DNA of 64,000 nucleotides, taken from the NCBI RefSeq assembly GCF_000472385.1, contig NZ_AWZU01000004.1:233901-297900 (forward strand), in the 5' to 3' direction. The stretch's first letter is position 1. Each line of letters begins with the position of its first letter. Below are positions 8,379 to 16,730 of this stretch, piece by piece. Made by a program: the position numbers and the translations under genes. The DNA comes from Bradyrhizobium sp. ARR65 (lineage in GTDB: Bacteria; Pseudomonadota; Alphaproteobacteria; Rhizobiales; Xanthobacteraceae). The notes beneath the pieces were generated by a model. That model saw nothing but the letters and a program-made list of their open reading frames with translations, was not told where the DNA came from and searched no databases.

Positions 8379-8993
8379 CTATTCCAATTCCTGCTGGATC
8401 TCGCGGCCAAGCGCGAATAGTCGTTGATCGATGGTGGTCGGCACCTCACAGACATATTTGACGACGCGCCGACGGTCTTCGAAGATTCGCGTCTCCCAAA
8501 GGAGTTGATTGCTGAGCTCGTCGATCTTGGTTTGATCGGGTGACGAGGAGCTTTGCATATTTTGCAGGTTGATGGTGTCGGACCGGATCTTTTCCGCCGC
8601 ATCGCGCTGCTTGCGCATCACCCGTTCGAGCCCGTTCATCACGGACGAGCGCTCGGCATTGAGCGTCTCGAACAGGCCTGCGAAGACAAGCTTGCCGGCC
8701 ATGACCTTGTCGCCGGCCGAACTCGCCAGAAAGTCCTTGATGTCTTTCTCTGCTTCTTCAAGGGGAGTGCGCCTTGCGGCAACCTTCGCCACCAATGCGC
8801 TCACCTTGGGATCATCCTTCCATTTGTTCTGCACATCGTCGATCGGCGGACCGGCCCACACTGCAGCCAGCGAAATCTCCGGTACCTTGGCCTGGGCGCA
8901 AGGCCAATCGGGGTAGCGTGGATCGGCGGCGTGGCAGAGTTGGTTCGATGCTGCCAGCGCGACCAGCGCACCCGTGATGATCGGCCACTTCAT
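8379..8993 (-). CDS. Exported hypothetical protein, last gene of Lut-like operon
   Basis: A 204-residue protein with signal MKWPIITGALVALAASNQLCHA. The mature part begins DPRYPDWPCAQAKVPEIS and is largely helical, with a predicted coiled-coil stretch from about residue 95 to 160 and a conserved cysteine near the end (YVCEVP). It overlaps the permease gene start by 4 bases and so is the last gene of the operon 12821-8379. By position it corresponds to the exported protein encoded beside the ABC subunits in methylotroph lanthanide-uptake (lut) clusters. The assignment rests on context. Confidence 0.72.
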   Translation of the reverse strand: MKWPIITGALVALAASNQLCHAADPRYPDWPCAQAKVPEISLAAVWAGPPIDDVQNKWKDDPKVSALVAKVAARRTPLEEAEKDIKDFLASSAGDKVMAGKLVFAGLFETLNAERSSVMNGLERVMRKQRDAAEKIRSDTINLQNMQSSSSPDQTKIDELSNQLLWETRIFEDRRRVVKYVCEVPTTIDQRLFALGREIQQELE

Positions 8994-9838
8994 GTCTCAC
9001 CTCCGGCAGGGCCGCGGCGGCTGAAGCCGCGCGATGGATCGTAGGCCAGGATCGCACCAATCATGAAGACGGCCGTGCAGCCGGCAACGACGCCCAAGGA
9101 GATCCAGTTTATCTTTCCGTAAAGGGCGAAGCGGATCAGTTCGACCGCATGGGTGAACGGATTGGCCTGGCACACATAATAGAGCATCGGGCTTCCTTCC
9201 TGAACCCGCCAGAGCGGGTAAAGCGCCGATGAAGCGAAGAACATCGGGAAGATCACGAAGTTCATCACGCCGGCAAAGTTCTCGAGCTGCTTGATGCCGG
9301 AGGAGATCAGCATGCCGAGCGCACCCAGCATCAGCCCGGACAGGACCAGCGCCGGCAGCACCGTCAGATATCCGATCGGCGGCGGTTCGATATCCCAGAA
9401 CCAGGCAATCAGCAGGAAGGCATAGACCTGCAGCAGTGAAACCGCGGTGCCGGCCAGGAGCTTGCTGAACAGGAGATACCAGCGGGGTATCGGGCTCACC
9501 AGCAAGGTGCGCATATTGCCCATCTCGCGGTCGTAGACCATTGAAAGCGACGATTGCATGCCGTTGAAGAGCTGGATCATCGCCATCAATCCGGGCGCGA
9601 TATAAACCTCGTAGAGGATGTAGGTTTCGTAGGGCGGGATAATGGAGATGCCGAGCACCTGGCGGAAGCCGGCCGCGAAGATGAATAGCCACACCAGCGG
9701 CCTCACCAAAGCGGAGATGAAGCGTTCGCGTTGATGCAGGAAGCGAAGGCCCTCGCGCCAGACGATACCGGTCAGACACGTGATATATTCGCCAAAAGTA
9801 AAGCCCCTTGGCCTGTCGTTCATCGTCGTTGTTGTCAC
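8990..9838 (-). CDS. ABC-2 type permease of quinoprotein-associated/Lut-like transporter
   Basis: A 282-residue inner-membrane protein with about six hydrophobic segments and an ABC-2 membrane layout (MVYDREMGNMRTLLVSPIPR before the first long hydrophobic region, then PMFFASSALYPLW). It overlaps both neighbours by 4 bases, so ATPase, permease and exported protein are translationally coupled. ABC-2 permeases usually export, which is odd for a set that also has a periplasmic binding protein. In methylotrophs the matching genes (lutE, lutF) are needed for lanthanide use. Confidence 0.8.
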   Translation of the reverse strand: MTTTTMNDRPRGFTFGEYITCLTGIVWREGLRFLHQRERFISALVRPLVWLFIFAAGFRQVLGISIIPPYETYILYEVYIAPGLMAMIQLFNGMQSSLSMVYDREMGNMRTLLVSPIPRWYLLFSKLLAGTAVSLLQVYAFLLIAWFWDIEPPPIGYLTVLPALVLSGLMLGALGMLISSGIKQLENFAGVMNFVIFPMFFASSALYPLWRVQEGSPMLYYVCQANPFTHAVELIRFALYGKINWISLGVVAGCTAVFMIGAILAYDPSRGFSRRGPAGGET

Positions 9839-10677
9839 GGCTCAGATCCTCCGAGGCCCGTAGCCTGGGTCAGGCGCATGAATGCGGAATGGACGTCCTG
9901 ACCTCCGGCCGTGGCAACGACGTCCGAGACCCGACCGCGCGCGAGCATTTTTCCCTGGTGCAGGACGACGAGATCATCGCTCGCGACGATCTCGTCGAAC
10001 AAATGGGTGGCCCACAGCACGCCGATGCCCTGTTCCGCCACGAGCTGCCTGACATGACCGAGAATGTCGGCGCGAGCCTTGACGTCGAGCCCCACGGTCG
10101 GTTCGTCGAGCAGAAGCAGACGCGGCCGATGCAGCAGGGCACGGGCGATTTCCACGCGCCGCATCTGACCGCCGGAGAGGTCGCGCACCTTGCTGCCGGC
10201 GCGGTCGGCAAGACCGATACGCGAAAGCAGTTCGAGGCTGCGCCGGCTCGCTTCGCCTCGGCCAATGCCATGGAGGGCGGCGTGATAAAGCAGGTTCTGT
10301 TTGACCGACAGGTCGAGATCGAGCGTGCGTGGCTGGAATACCACGCCCATGAGCCGCAGCGCCTCGCTGGGCTCGCGGCCGATGTCATGGCCGAAAATGC
10401 TGATCTGTCCGGTTTGAATGCCGAACAGACGCGTAACCAGGGAGAACAGCGTGCTTTTGCCGGCACCGTTGAGGCCGAGCAGGGCTGTGAAGCTCGCCGG
10501 CGCGACGGTAAAGCTGATCCCGGCCAATGCGCGCCTTGGGCCATAGGAATGGCTGACGCTGACGATCGACAACGCCGGTATGTCGGCGAGCATCTGTCTC
10601 GGATTTGCGGCCAACTGCGGCTGCATGCCGCCGGGCGAGTCAGCCATCGTCATCGCGGCGACATCGTGATGCCCCAT
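9835..10677 (-). CDS. ABC transporter ATP-binding protein, quinoprotein-associated/Lut-like
   Basis: A 280-residue nucleotide-binding protein with Walker A GLNGAGKSTLF, signature LSGGQMRRVEIARALL, Walker B LLLLDEPTVGLD and H-loop LWATHLFDEI. The ATG at 10677 has a GGAGAG ribosome site and lies inside the end of the beta-propeller gene (28-base overlap), so I kept the long start. It partners the ABC-2 permease downstream. Homologous sets accompany PQQ alcohol dehydrogenases and, in Methylobacterium-type bacteria, lanthanide uptake. Confidence 0.85.
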   Translation of the reverse strand: MGHHDVAAMTMADSPGGMQPQLAANPRQMLADIPALSIVSVSHSYGPRRALAGISFTVAPASFTALLGLNGAGKSTLFSLVTRLFGIQTGQISIFGHDIGREPSEALRLMGVVFQPRTLDLDLSVKQNLLYHAALHGIGRGEASRRSLELLSRIGLADRAGSKVRDLSGGQMRRVEIARALLHRPRLLLLDEPTVGLDVKARADILGHVRQLVAEQGIGVLWATHLFDEIVASDDLVVLHQGKMLARGRVSDVVATAGGQDVHSAFMRLTQATGLGGSEP

Positions 10678-11621
10678 GGCAACTCTCCGACCTGGATTGT
10701 CTTGATCACTTTTTGCGCGGCCACATCGATTACCGAGACGTCGTTGGAAACGCCGTTGGTTGTCAGCAGGTATTTTTCATCAGGCGTGAACGCCATGTGC
10801 CAGACCCGCTGGCCGACCAGTAGATATTTGGTCACCTTATGGCTCGTCGCATCGACCACGGCGATGCGATTGGCAGGACCTAGCGCGACAAAGGCCGTTT
10901 TGTCGTCCTTCGTGATGCCGATGCCGACCGCCTGGATCGCTTCGCGTCGCAAACCAGGAATACTGAATTCGATCTTGCCGGTCACAGCATGCTTGACCGG
11001 ATCGATGATCGACACCGTGCCTCCGATCTCGGACGACACCCACAATTCGGAGCCGTCAGACTTGAATGCGGCAAATCGCGGCCGGGAATCCACGAGTACG
11101 CTGGCAACGACCTGGCGCTTCGCCGTGTCGATGAAATGCGCCATATTGGTGGTTTCGGAGGTGTTGATCAGGATCTTGCCATCCGGACTAATCGCCATGC
11201 CCTCGGGCTCGACACCGACCTGAATGTCACCGAGCCGGGCGCGCTTTTCGAGATCGATGACCGTGACGGTGTTATCGTTCTCGTTCGCGACATAGAGGAT
11301 CTTGCCGGCGGCATCCTGGGTGAATAATTCAGGATCTGGTCCCGAGGGCAGGGTGTCGACGACCTGCTTTTTCGCGGTATCGATCACGTCGATGGTGTCG
11401 TCATCTCCGACTGCGACCATCACGAACTTTCCGTCCCGCGAGAACTCGATGCCGCGCGGCCGCTGGCCAACTTTGATAGTGTCAGTGACGGCCCAACTGT
11501 CAGTATCGATCACCGAGACAGTATTGCCCTTCTCATTCGATACATAGGCAATGAAGGCCTGCGCGGGCGACATCGCCGCGAGCCACACGGCCAGTCCGGG
11601 AAGCAGGCAGTAGCGCCACAT
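10650..11621 (-). CDS. PQQ-dependent catabolism-associated YVTN beta-propeller protein
   Basis: A 323-residue exported protein made of YVTN-family beta-propeller repeats. Each blade carries a form of VIDT(D)...VxGxxPxGIxxSPDGK: AYVSNEKGNTVSVIDTDS at the start, then YVANENDNTVTVIDLEK, ISPDGKILINTSE and TPDEKYLLTTNGVSNDVSVI. The signal peptide is MWRYCLLPGLAVWLAAMSPAQA. It lies between the binding protein gene and the ATPase gene of the same operon. The family accompanies PQQ dehydrogenases; its molecular role is unknown. Confidence 0.85.
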   Translation of the reverse strand: MWRYCLLPGLAVWLAAMSPAQAFIAYVSNEKGNTVSVIDTDSWAVTDTIKVGQRPRGIEFSRDGKFVMVAVGDDDTIDVIDTAKKQVVDTLPSGPDPELFTQDAAGKILYVANENDNTVTVIDLEKRARLGDIQVGVEPEGMAISPDGKILINTSETTNMAHFIDTAKRQVVASVLVDSRPRFAAFKSDGSELWVSSEIGGTVSIIDPVKHAVTGKIEFSIPGLRREAIQAVGIGITKDDKTAFVALGPANRIAVVDATSHKVTKYLLVGQRVWHMAFTPDEKYLLTTNGVSNDVSVIDVAAQKVIKTIQVGELPWGITMSPR

Positions 11622-11639
11622 GCGCGTTTCACTCCATCC

Positions 11640-12821
11640 TCAACGCAGCTTGCACTTGGTTTCGGGTCGATCGACGCCGAGCGTGTCGAGTTCCGAGACC
11701 TGATGTAGAAAGCCCTCCTGGGGCGAGACCGAAACCACCATGCGCCCATCGGCCAACAGGATGGGCTGGCGGAGCTGCAGGTTCCAGTCCCGCAGGGTCA
11801 GCGGCTGGCCCTTGAAGGCCGCAAGGGCAAAGTCCGGCCCTCTGATGAAGTCGACCAGCTTCTTGAGGTCGCTGGAGTTGGTGCGTGACGCTGCTTCGCC
11901 GACCATGCGCGCCGCGGTCCAGGCCTGCATGTCCAGCGCCGTCATGTGTCGCGAAGTCAGTTTCACGAACCGGTTCTGCAATTGGATTGCGCCCCATTGA
12001 TCGTGCGCGGCGTCCCAACTGGTCGGTACCAGGCCCGCAGAGCCCGCGACCGGCCGCGGGTCCCAGGTCCGGTAGGGTAGATAGGAGGCAAAGACTTCGC
12101 TTTCGTCGGCCGCGACCAGGACGTCATAGGCGGGGGCCTGCTGCGTGAACACAGGCATCTGGCGTTGGATCAGCGTCACCCCGCTGTCGGTGCGGCGCGC
12201 TCCGCCGGTATCCTCGAAGGTGCGCTCCTGGACAATCTTGGCGCCAAAACGCGTGGCCGCGCGGCGGAATGCGTCGGCATAGAGCTTGTCTTTCTCGTGT
12301 GAGCCGACCACGAGCAGCCAGCGCTTCCATTGCTTCCACACCAAATATTGGGCGAGCGCATCCGCCAGCATCGAACGCGTCGGGGCGACATGGATGACGT
12401 TGGCGCGGCAGTCTTCCTCGCGTAAGCGATCGTCGATCGCCCCGGCATTCAGCAGCACGGTGCCGCGGTCGCGCAGCGCGTCGGCCGCCTTGAGCAGGTC
12501 GTCCGGGGGGAGATCGGCGATGATGAAACCATCGTGGCCGGCCAGCGTCTTGGCCGCCGTGACCACGTCATCGCCATCCTTGAGCCTGATTTCGTCGAGC
12601 TTAAAACGCTGATTGAGGAATTTCCCGGTCGTGTTGTTGTCTTCGATGGCGAGGCGCGCGCCAGCCACGCCGTTGTTTTCCGTCGGCTGCTCAACCAGGG
12701 ATAATGTCGATTGGATGGCGGCGCGGTGGAGATAGCCAATGTCGATCTCGATCGGGTCCGCTGCAAGCACGGGCGTCGCAAGCAAGCCCAAGCCAACCGC
12801 CCCGACCAACCACCGGACCAT
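11640..12821 (-). CDS. Periplasmic ABC substrate-binding protein (Peripla_BP_6 type), quinoprotein-associated/LutA-like
   Basis: A protein of about 393 residues starting at the ATG at 12821 with an excellent GGGAGGAA site and signal MVRWLVGAVGLGLLATPVLA. It has the type I binding-protein fold seen in branched-chain amino acid transporters (IDIGYLHRAAIQSTLS, GARLAIEDNNTTGKF, GFIIADLPPDDLLKAAD). It is the first gene of a five-gene operon. By position and family it resembles LutA, the periplasmic component of the lanthanide uptake cluster, but lanthanide binding is not proven by sequence. A longer upstream reading to 12914 has no signal and is less likely. Confidence 0.82.
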   Translation of the reverse strand: MVRWLVGAVGLGLLATPVLAADPIEIDIGYLHRAAIQSTLSLVEQPTENNGVAGARLAIEDNNTTGKFLNQRFKLDEIRLKDGDDVVTAAKTLAGHDGFIIADLPPDDLLKAADALRDRGTVLLNAGAIDDRLREEDCRANVIHVAPTRSMLADALAQYLVWKQWKRWLLVVGSHEKDKLYADAFRRAATRFGAKIVQERTFEDTGGARRTDSGVTLIQRQMPVFTQQAPAYDVLVAADESEVFASYLPYRTWDPRPVAGSAGLVPTSWDAAHDQWGAIQLQNRFVKLTSRHMTALDMQAWTAARMVGEAASRTNSSDLKKLVDFIRGPDFALAAFKGQPLTLRDWNLQLRQPILLADGRMVVSVSPQEGFLHQVSELDTLGVDRPETKCKLR

Positions 12822-12945
12822 AATTCCTCCCGAAAACTCATCCTTCGCCTGAACCGACGATAGGCCTCTTGGCTTGAAACAAGACCGAATTATGCTGGTG
12901 TTGCAAGCCCGCATTTTGTCGTTATGCCATCAGGGGATCACCATC

Positions 12946-13461
12946 ATGAGAGCATGGCTCGCTGCTATCGTGCTGGCGCTCGCCATTTCAGCGCCCGCAC
13001 GCGCCGATCCGCCCAAACTCGCGGTGTTCGATTTCGAACTGCTCGATACCAGCCTGCAGGGGCAGATGAGCGGACCGCGAAAGGACGAGCAGGAGCGGCT
13101 CGTCCGGGCCGGCGATCAGCTGCGCAAGGAACTTGCGGAATCCGGCAAGTTCCAACTGCTTGACGTTGCGCCGGTCAATGCTGCGGCGCATGCCAGCAAT
13201 CTGCAGGCCTGCGGCGGCTGCGACGTCAAGCTGGCGCAGCAGCTCGGCGCCGATCTCTATATCATCGGCGTCGTGCAGAAGGTGTCCGACCTCATCCTGA
13301 TCATGAGCATCTACGTGCATGACGCGCACACGGGAAATCTGGTTACCGCGATGAACGCCGACCTTCGCGGCAACAATGACGAATCCTGGTCGCGTGCGAC
13401 GGCCTACCTCGTGCGCAACCGGTTGCTTGCCCCGCATTACGGTGCGCCGCAGCCGCAATAG
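12946..13461 (+). CDS. Exported DUF3280-like protein with CGGC motif
   Basis: A 171-residue protein with signal MRAWLAAIVLALAISAPARA. The start at 12946 has AGGGGAT upstream. The body resembles DUF3280 (KLAVFDFELLDTSLQGQ, DLYIIGVVQKVSDLILIMSI) and has the motif CGGCDVKLAQQ near residue 86, two cysteines that could form a redox or metal site. It is divergent from the Lut-like operon across about 124 bases, so both probably share a regulated promoter region. Members of this family recur in quinoprotein clusters; function unknown. Confidence 0.75.
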   Translation: MRAWLAAIVLALAISAPARADPPKLAVFDFELLDTSLQGQMSGPRKDEQERLVRAGDQLRKELAESGKFQLLDVAPVNAAAHASNLQACGGCDVKLAQQLGADLYIIGVVQKVSDLILIMSIYVHDAHTGNLVTAMNADLRGNNDESWSRATAYLVRNRLLAPHYGAPQPQ

Positions 13462-13470
13462 AGTGCGTGG

Positions 13471-14316
13471 TCAAGCCTTCAGGCGAGCAGCGTGCCAGCG
13501 CAGATGATCGCTCATGAAGGTCGAGATGAAGTAGTAGCTGTGGTCGTAACCTTCTTGGCGGCGCAGGGTGAGGGGAATCTTGGCCTTCTCGCTGGCGGCC
13601 TTCAGCAATTCCGGGCGAAGCTGCTCGGTCAGGAATTGATCGGCATCGCCGTAATCGACCAGAAATTCAGAGAACCGCGCCCCGTCTTCGATCAAGGCGA
13701 CGGTGTCGTGCTTTCGCCAGGTTTCCTTGTCGGCACCGAGATAGCCTCCGAGCGCCTTGATGCCCCAGGGTACTTGTGACGGCGCCACGATCGGCGCAAA
13801 GGCGCTTGCCGCCCGGTAGCGCTCGGGGTAGCGCAACGCAATCGTGAGCGCCCCGTGTCCGCCCATGGAGTGCCCGAGGATGGACTGCCGTTTCGGATCA
13901 ACCGGGAAATTTTCGGCGATCAGCTCCGGCAATTCTTCGGTGACGTAGCTCCACATACGGTAGTTGCGCGCAAAAGGCTCTTGGGTCGCGTCGACATAAA
14001 AACCCGCGCCGAGCCCGAAGTCATAGGCATTTGCGGGATCGCCGGGCACATCGGCGCCGCGTGGGCTGGTGTCGGGAGCAACAAAGATCATGCCCAGCTC
14101 CGCGCAAGCGCTGCGAAACTCGCCCTTCTCGGTCACATTGGCATGCGTGCAGGTGAGCCCGGAGAGATAGAACACGACCGGCAGTTTTGTGCCGTCCTGG
14201 TGCGGCGGGACATAGACCGAGAAGGTCATGTCGGTCTTGGTCTGCTGGCTGGCATGCCTATAGACGCCCTGAATGCCGCCGTATGATTTGTTCCGGGAAA
14301 CCGTCTGTATCGTCAT
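13471..14316 (-). CDS. fghA: S-formylglutathione hydrolase
   Basis: A 281-residue esterase-D family enzyme (EC 3.1.2.12) that hydrolyses S-formylglutathione to formate and glutathione, the second step of glutathione-dependent formaldehyde oxidation. The nucleophile elbow LGHSMGG puts the catalytic serine at S150; the histidine lies in YDHSYYF near the C-terminus. Other family hallmarks are YLSGLTCTHAN and APDTSPRG. The ATG at 14316 has AGGA upstream; the slightly longer TTG start at 14325 is possible. It fits downstream of methanol or alcohol oxidation by a quinoprotein dehydrogenase. Confidence 0.93.
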   Translation of the reverse strand: MTIQTVSRNKSYGGIQGVYRHASQQTKTDMTFSVYVPPHQDGTKLPVVFYLSGLTCTHANVTEKGEFRSACAELGMIFVAPDTSPRGADVPGDPANAYDFGLGAGFYVDATQEPFARNYRMWSYVTEELPELIAENFPVDPKRQSILGHSMGGHGALTIALRYPERYRAASAFAPIVAPSQVPWGIKALGGYLGADKETWRKHDTVALIEDGARFSEFLVDYGDADQFLTEQLRPELLKAASEKAKIPLTLRRQEGYDHSYYFISTFMSDHLRWHAARLKA

Positions 14317-14388
14317 GAGATTCAATCCTGCGCGAATGCGATGGCGGGAGCCTTGGATTAGCGAGGCTACGGATGCTATCTGGTCCCT

Positions 14389-15009
14389 TTAGGCCACGCC
14401 GCTCTCGATTGCCAGGCGGACCAGCTCGACGGACGTACGCACGCCAAGCTTCTGGCGCATGATTGAGGCCGTGTTGGCGACCGTCTTGTACGAGGCTTGG
14501 ACCAGCCAGGCGATCTCCGAGAGGCTCTTGCCGGCGCTGAGCAGACGCAAAATTTCCATTTCGCGCGAAGTCAGCTTTGACAGCGGGCTCTGGGCGAATG
14601 CCGGTCCGGCAAAGGCGATGCTCCGCGCCATCGCGCTCGGCAGATAAGTTCCGCCGCTTCCGACTTGCCGGATTGCTTCGACCAGGTCGCAAGGATCGCC
14701 GGATTTTGAGACATATCCTTTCGCGCCAACTTCGATCGCGCGCGCTGCGAAGATCGGATCATCGTTCATGCTGAACATGATGATACGGGCCAAGGCGTCG
14801 CGCGCAAGGATGCGTCGCGCCAGCTCAAATCCCGACACCGTCGGCAGGTTGATGTCGATGACGCTGACATCGGGATGTTCGGCGGTAAAGACACGTTCGC
14901 CGCTTTCCGCGTCGGCGGCTTCCAAAATCATCATCTCGCCTTCGTCGGCGAGCACGGCCCGACAGCCCGAAGCGACAATGGGATGATCATCAACGATCAA
15001 AACACGCAT
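14389..15009 (-). CDS. NarL/FixJ-family response regulator, FlhR/MxbM-like by context
   Basis: A 206-residue regulator: a receiver domain (MRVLIVDDHPIVASG, with phosphoacceptor D52 in VIDINLP, and KGYVSKSG near residue 105), then a LuxR-type helix-turn-helix (LTSREMEILRLLSAGKSL to KTVANTASIMRQKLGV). The ATG at 15009 opens the receiver domain exactly; the upstream in-frame extension has no homology character. It is divergent from its kinase gene. LuxR-type regulators paired with UhpB-type kinases (FlhSR in Paracoccus) control C1 oxidation genes, which fits the fghA and quinoprotein neighbours. Confidence 0.88.
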   Translation of the reverse strand: MRVLIVDDHPIVASGCRAVLADEGEMMILEAADAESGERVFTAEHPDVSVIDINLPTVSGFELARRILARDALARIIMFSMNDDPIFAARAIEVGAKGYVSKSGDPCDLVEAIRQVGSGGTYLPSAMARSIAFAGPAFAQSPLSKLTSREMEILRLLSAGKSLSEIAWLVQASYKTVANTASIMRQKLGVRTSVELVRLAIESGVA

Positions 15010-15168
15010 CGGCCTTGGTCCCGAACAGCCGCGCCGGTCCGCTTTGTTGCAGCGCACCGAACCGAACGCAGGCCAAAATCCCTCCGCGACGCATGTCCAC
15101 ACCGGACGATGCATCGCGAGCGATGTTGCTATACGGTGGATTAGATAGTCGGCTCATTTATCTGTCAA

Positions 15169-15186
15169 CGCTTCTCAAGAGAAGCG
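15169..15186. promoter_or_regulatory. Perfect 8-bp inverted repeat just upstream of the kinase gene
   Basis: The sequence CGCTTCTC-AA-GAGAAGCG is a perfect 8-bp inverted repeat with a 2-base centre. It lies in the intergenic region between the divergent regulator and kinase genes, ending 2 bases before the kinase ATG at 15189. It could be an operator for a dimeric regulator or, if the real start is 15213, a hairpin in the mRNA leader. Confidence 0.4.
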
Positions 15187-15188
15187 AA

Positions 15189-16577
15189 ATGCGGCGGTCG
15201 GGGGCGAATGGCATGTGGCAGAGACTTTCCTTGTGCGCGCGCATCACTTTGCTGCTGGCACTGGTTTTGGCGCTGGGCCTTGCCATCAACATCGCGCGGC
15301 TGGTCGTGGAGGCAGGGCCGCGCGTCCAGGCCGAGGATCAAAGCGTCATCCGATTGACGCGCGCGTTTATCGAAACGGTCGCGGCGGACTTGAACGAGGC
15401 TCCGGATCCCGATGCGAAGTTGAGGCAGATTGCAGGCGATCTCAGCCGGCTTCGTCATGTCAGCGTCACGCGCCGGGGCGAGGCGGGAGCAGCTCCGCGC
15501 CTTGATCGCGTCGCGGAAAGCGACGATCCGCACGCGCCGCCCGCCTGGTTTGTCAGCCTCGTTCACCCGGAGACGACGGCGGTTGATGTTCCGGTTTCGA
15601 TCCACGGAAAACCGGAATGGCTCGTGATCACCTCGCACCCGAACGACGAGATCGCCGAAATCTGGGACGGCATCGTCACCCAGCTCGAGGTGGGCTCCGC
15701 GACCGCGGTAGCTTTCTTCCTGGTCACGATGCTGGTCATCGGTCGCGCTCTTGCGCCGCTCGAGGCGCTGTCGCAGGCCATGACTCGCATCGAGTGCGGG
15801 TCTTACGATGTGCGGGTCAAGCCGGGCGGAGCACCCGAACTGGCCGCGATCTGTGCCAAGCTGAACCATCTGGCGGCCGTTTTGGGCGAAGCGGTCGAGG
15901 AGAAGCGCAGGCTGGCCGAGCGAGCGGTCTCGTTGCAGGACCTGGAACGCAAGCAGATTGCCCGCGAACTTCACGACGAGTTCGGGCCCTATCTGTTTTC
16001 GCTTCGGGCCCATGGGAGCGCGTTGATGCGGCTGTCGCAAAATCCCGAGCCGAGCTGGGAAGCGGTGGGGAAACACAGCAGCGCCATTCTCGAGCAGGTC
16101 AATGCCCTGCAGCAGTTCAATCGCCGGGTTCTGGAGAAGCTGCGACCGGTGGGGCTTGCCGAACTCGGACTGCACGGGGCGCTTCAGGCGCTGCTCCGCC
16201 TGTGGGGCGAGTCGCATCCCGATGTGTCCATAGAAACCAACATTTCGCGTGCGCTCGGCGAAACCGGCGACACGACAGATTTGACGATCTATCGCGTGGT
16301 CCAGGAAGCGCTGACCAACGTCTTTCGCCACGCCGACGCGACCTCGGTCAACGTCACCATCGAGCCTGCCGAGCAGCAGCAGGGAACACAGGACGGGCGA
16401 AGCGGTGCTCTGGTGCGCGTGCGCGACAATGGGCGCGGCTTGCGGCCCGATCATAGGCTCGGCCTTGGATTGACCGGCATGCGCGAACGGATATTGGCGC
16501 TGGGAGGCACACTCTCGGTGGCCTCGAGCGAGGGCGGCGTCACGGTGGAGGCGATCATCCCCAAAGCCGCGCATTAG
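15189..16577 (+). CDS. Sensor histidine kinase, NarX/UhpB type (HisKA_3), FlhS-like by context
   Basis: A 462-residue membrane kinase. The N-terminal transmembrane segment (ITLLLALVLALGLAINI) and a second one near residue 170 (AVAFFLVTMLVIG) bracket a periplasmic sensor loop. A HAMP-like stretch follows, then the HisKA_3 dimerisation box ERKQIARELHDEFGPYLF with H262 as phosphorylation site, then a HATPase_c domain (VQEALTNVFRHADA, DNGRGL, GLTGMRERI). ATG codons at 15189 and 15213 are both possible; the ORF also runs open upstream to 15015, inside the regulator gene on the other strand, which I regard as chance. It pairs with the divergent regulator at 14389-15009. Confidence 0.87.
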   Translation: MRRSGANGMWQRLSLCARITLLLALVLALGLAINIARLVVEAGPRVQAEDQSVIRLTRAFIETVAADLNEAPDPDAKLRQIAGDLSRLRHVSVTRRGEAGAAPRLDRVAESDDPHAPPAWFVSLVHPETTAVDVPVSIHGKPEWLVITSHPNDEIAEIWDGIVTQLEVGSATAVAFFLVTMLVIGRALAPLEALSQAMTRIECGSYDVRVKPGGAPELAAICAKLNHLAAVLGEAVEEKRRLAERAVSLQDLERKQIARELHDEFGPYLFSLRAHGSALMRLSQNPEPSWEAVGKHSSAILEQVNALQQFNRRVLEKLRPVGLAELGLHGALQALLRLWGESHPDVSIETNISRALGETGDTTDLTIYRVVQEALTNVFRHADATSVNVTIEPAEQQQGTQDGRSGALVRVRDNGRGLRPDHRLGLGLTGMRERILALGGTLSVASSEGGVTVEAIIPKAAH

Positions 16578-16621
16578 AGCATCAGAGCAGGCATCGGGAA
16601 TTCTTCCCGACACAGGCGGGA

Positions 16622-16650
16622 AAAAGTCGCGATCGGAAACGCGACCTTTT
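16622..16650 (+). terminator. Rho-independent terminator after the kinase gene
   Basis: The stem GTCGCG (16626-16631) pairs with CGCGAC (16640-16645) around an 8-base loop. It is preceded by AAAAA and followed by CTTTT. It sits 45 bases after the kinase stop codon and before the TonB receptor gene, so the receptor probably has its own promoter within 16650-16730. Confidence 0.65.
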
Positions 16651-16730
16651 GCGGTGGCGCGTTTCTCGCGGTTCACTAGTATCGCTCCCATTGAACGGCG
16701 AAGACAGCCGGACGGGGTGGGGCGAAAGGA

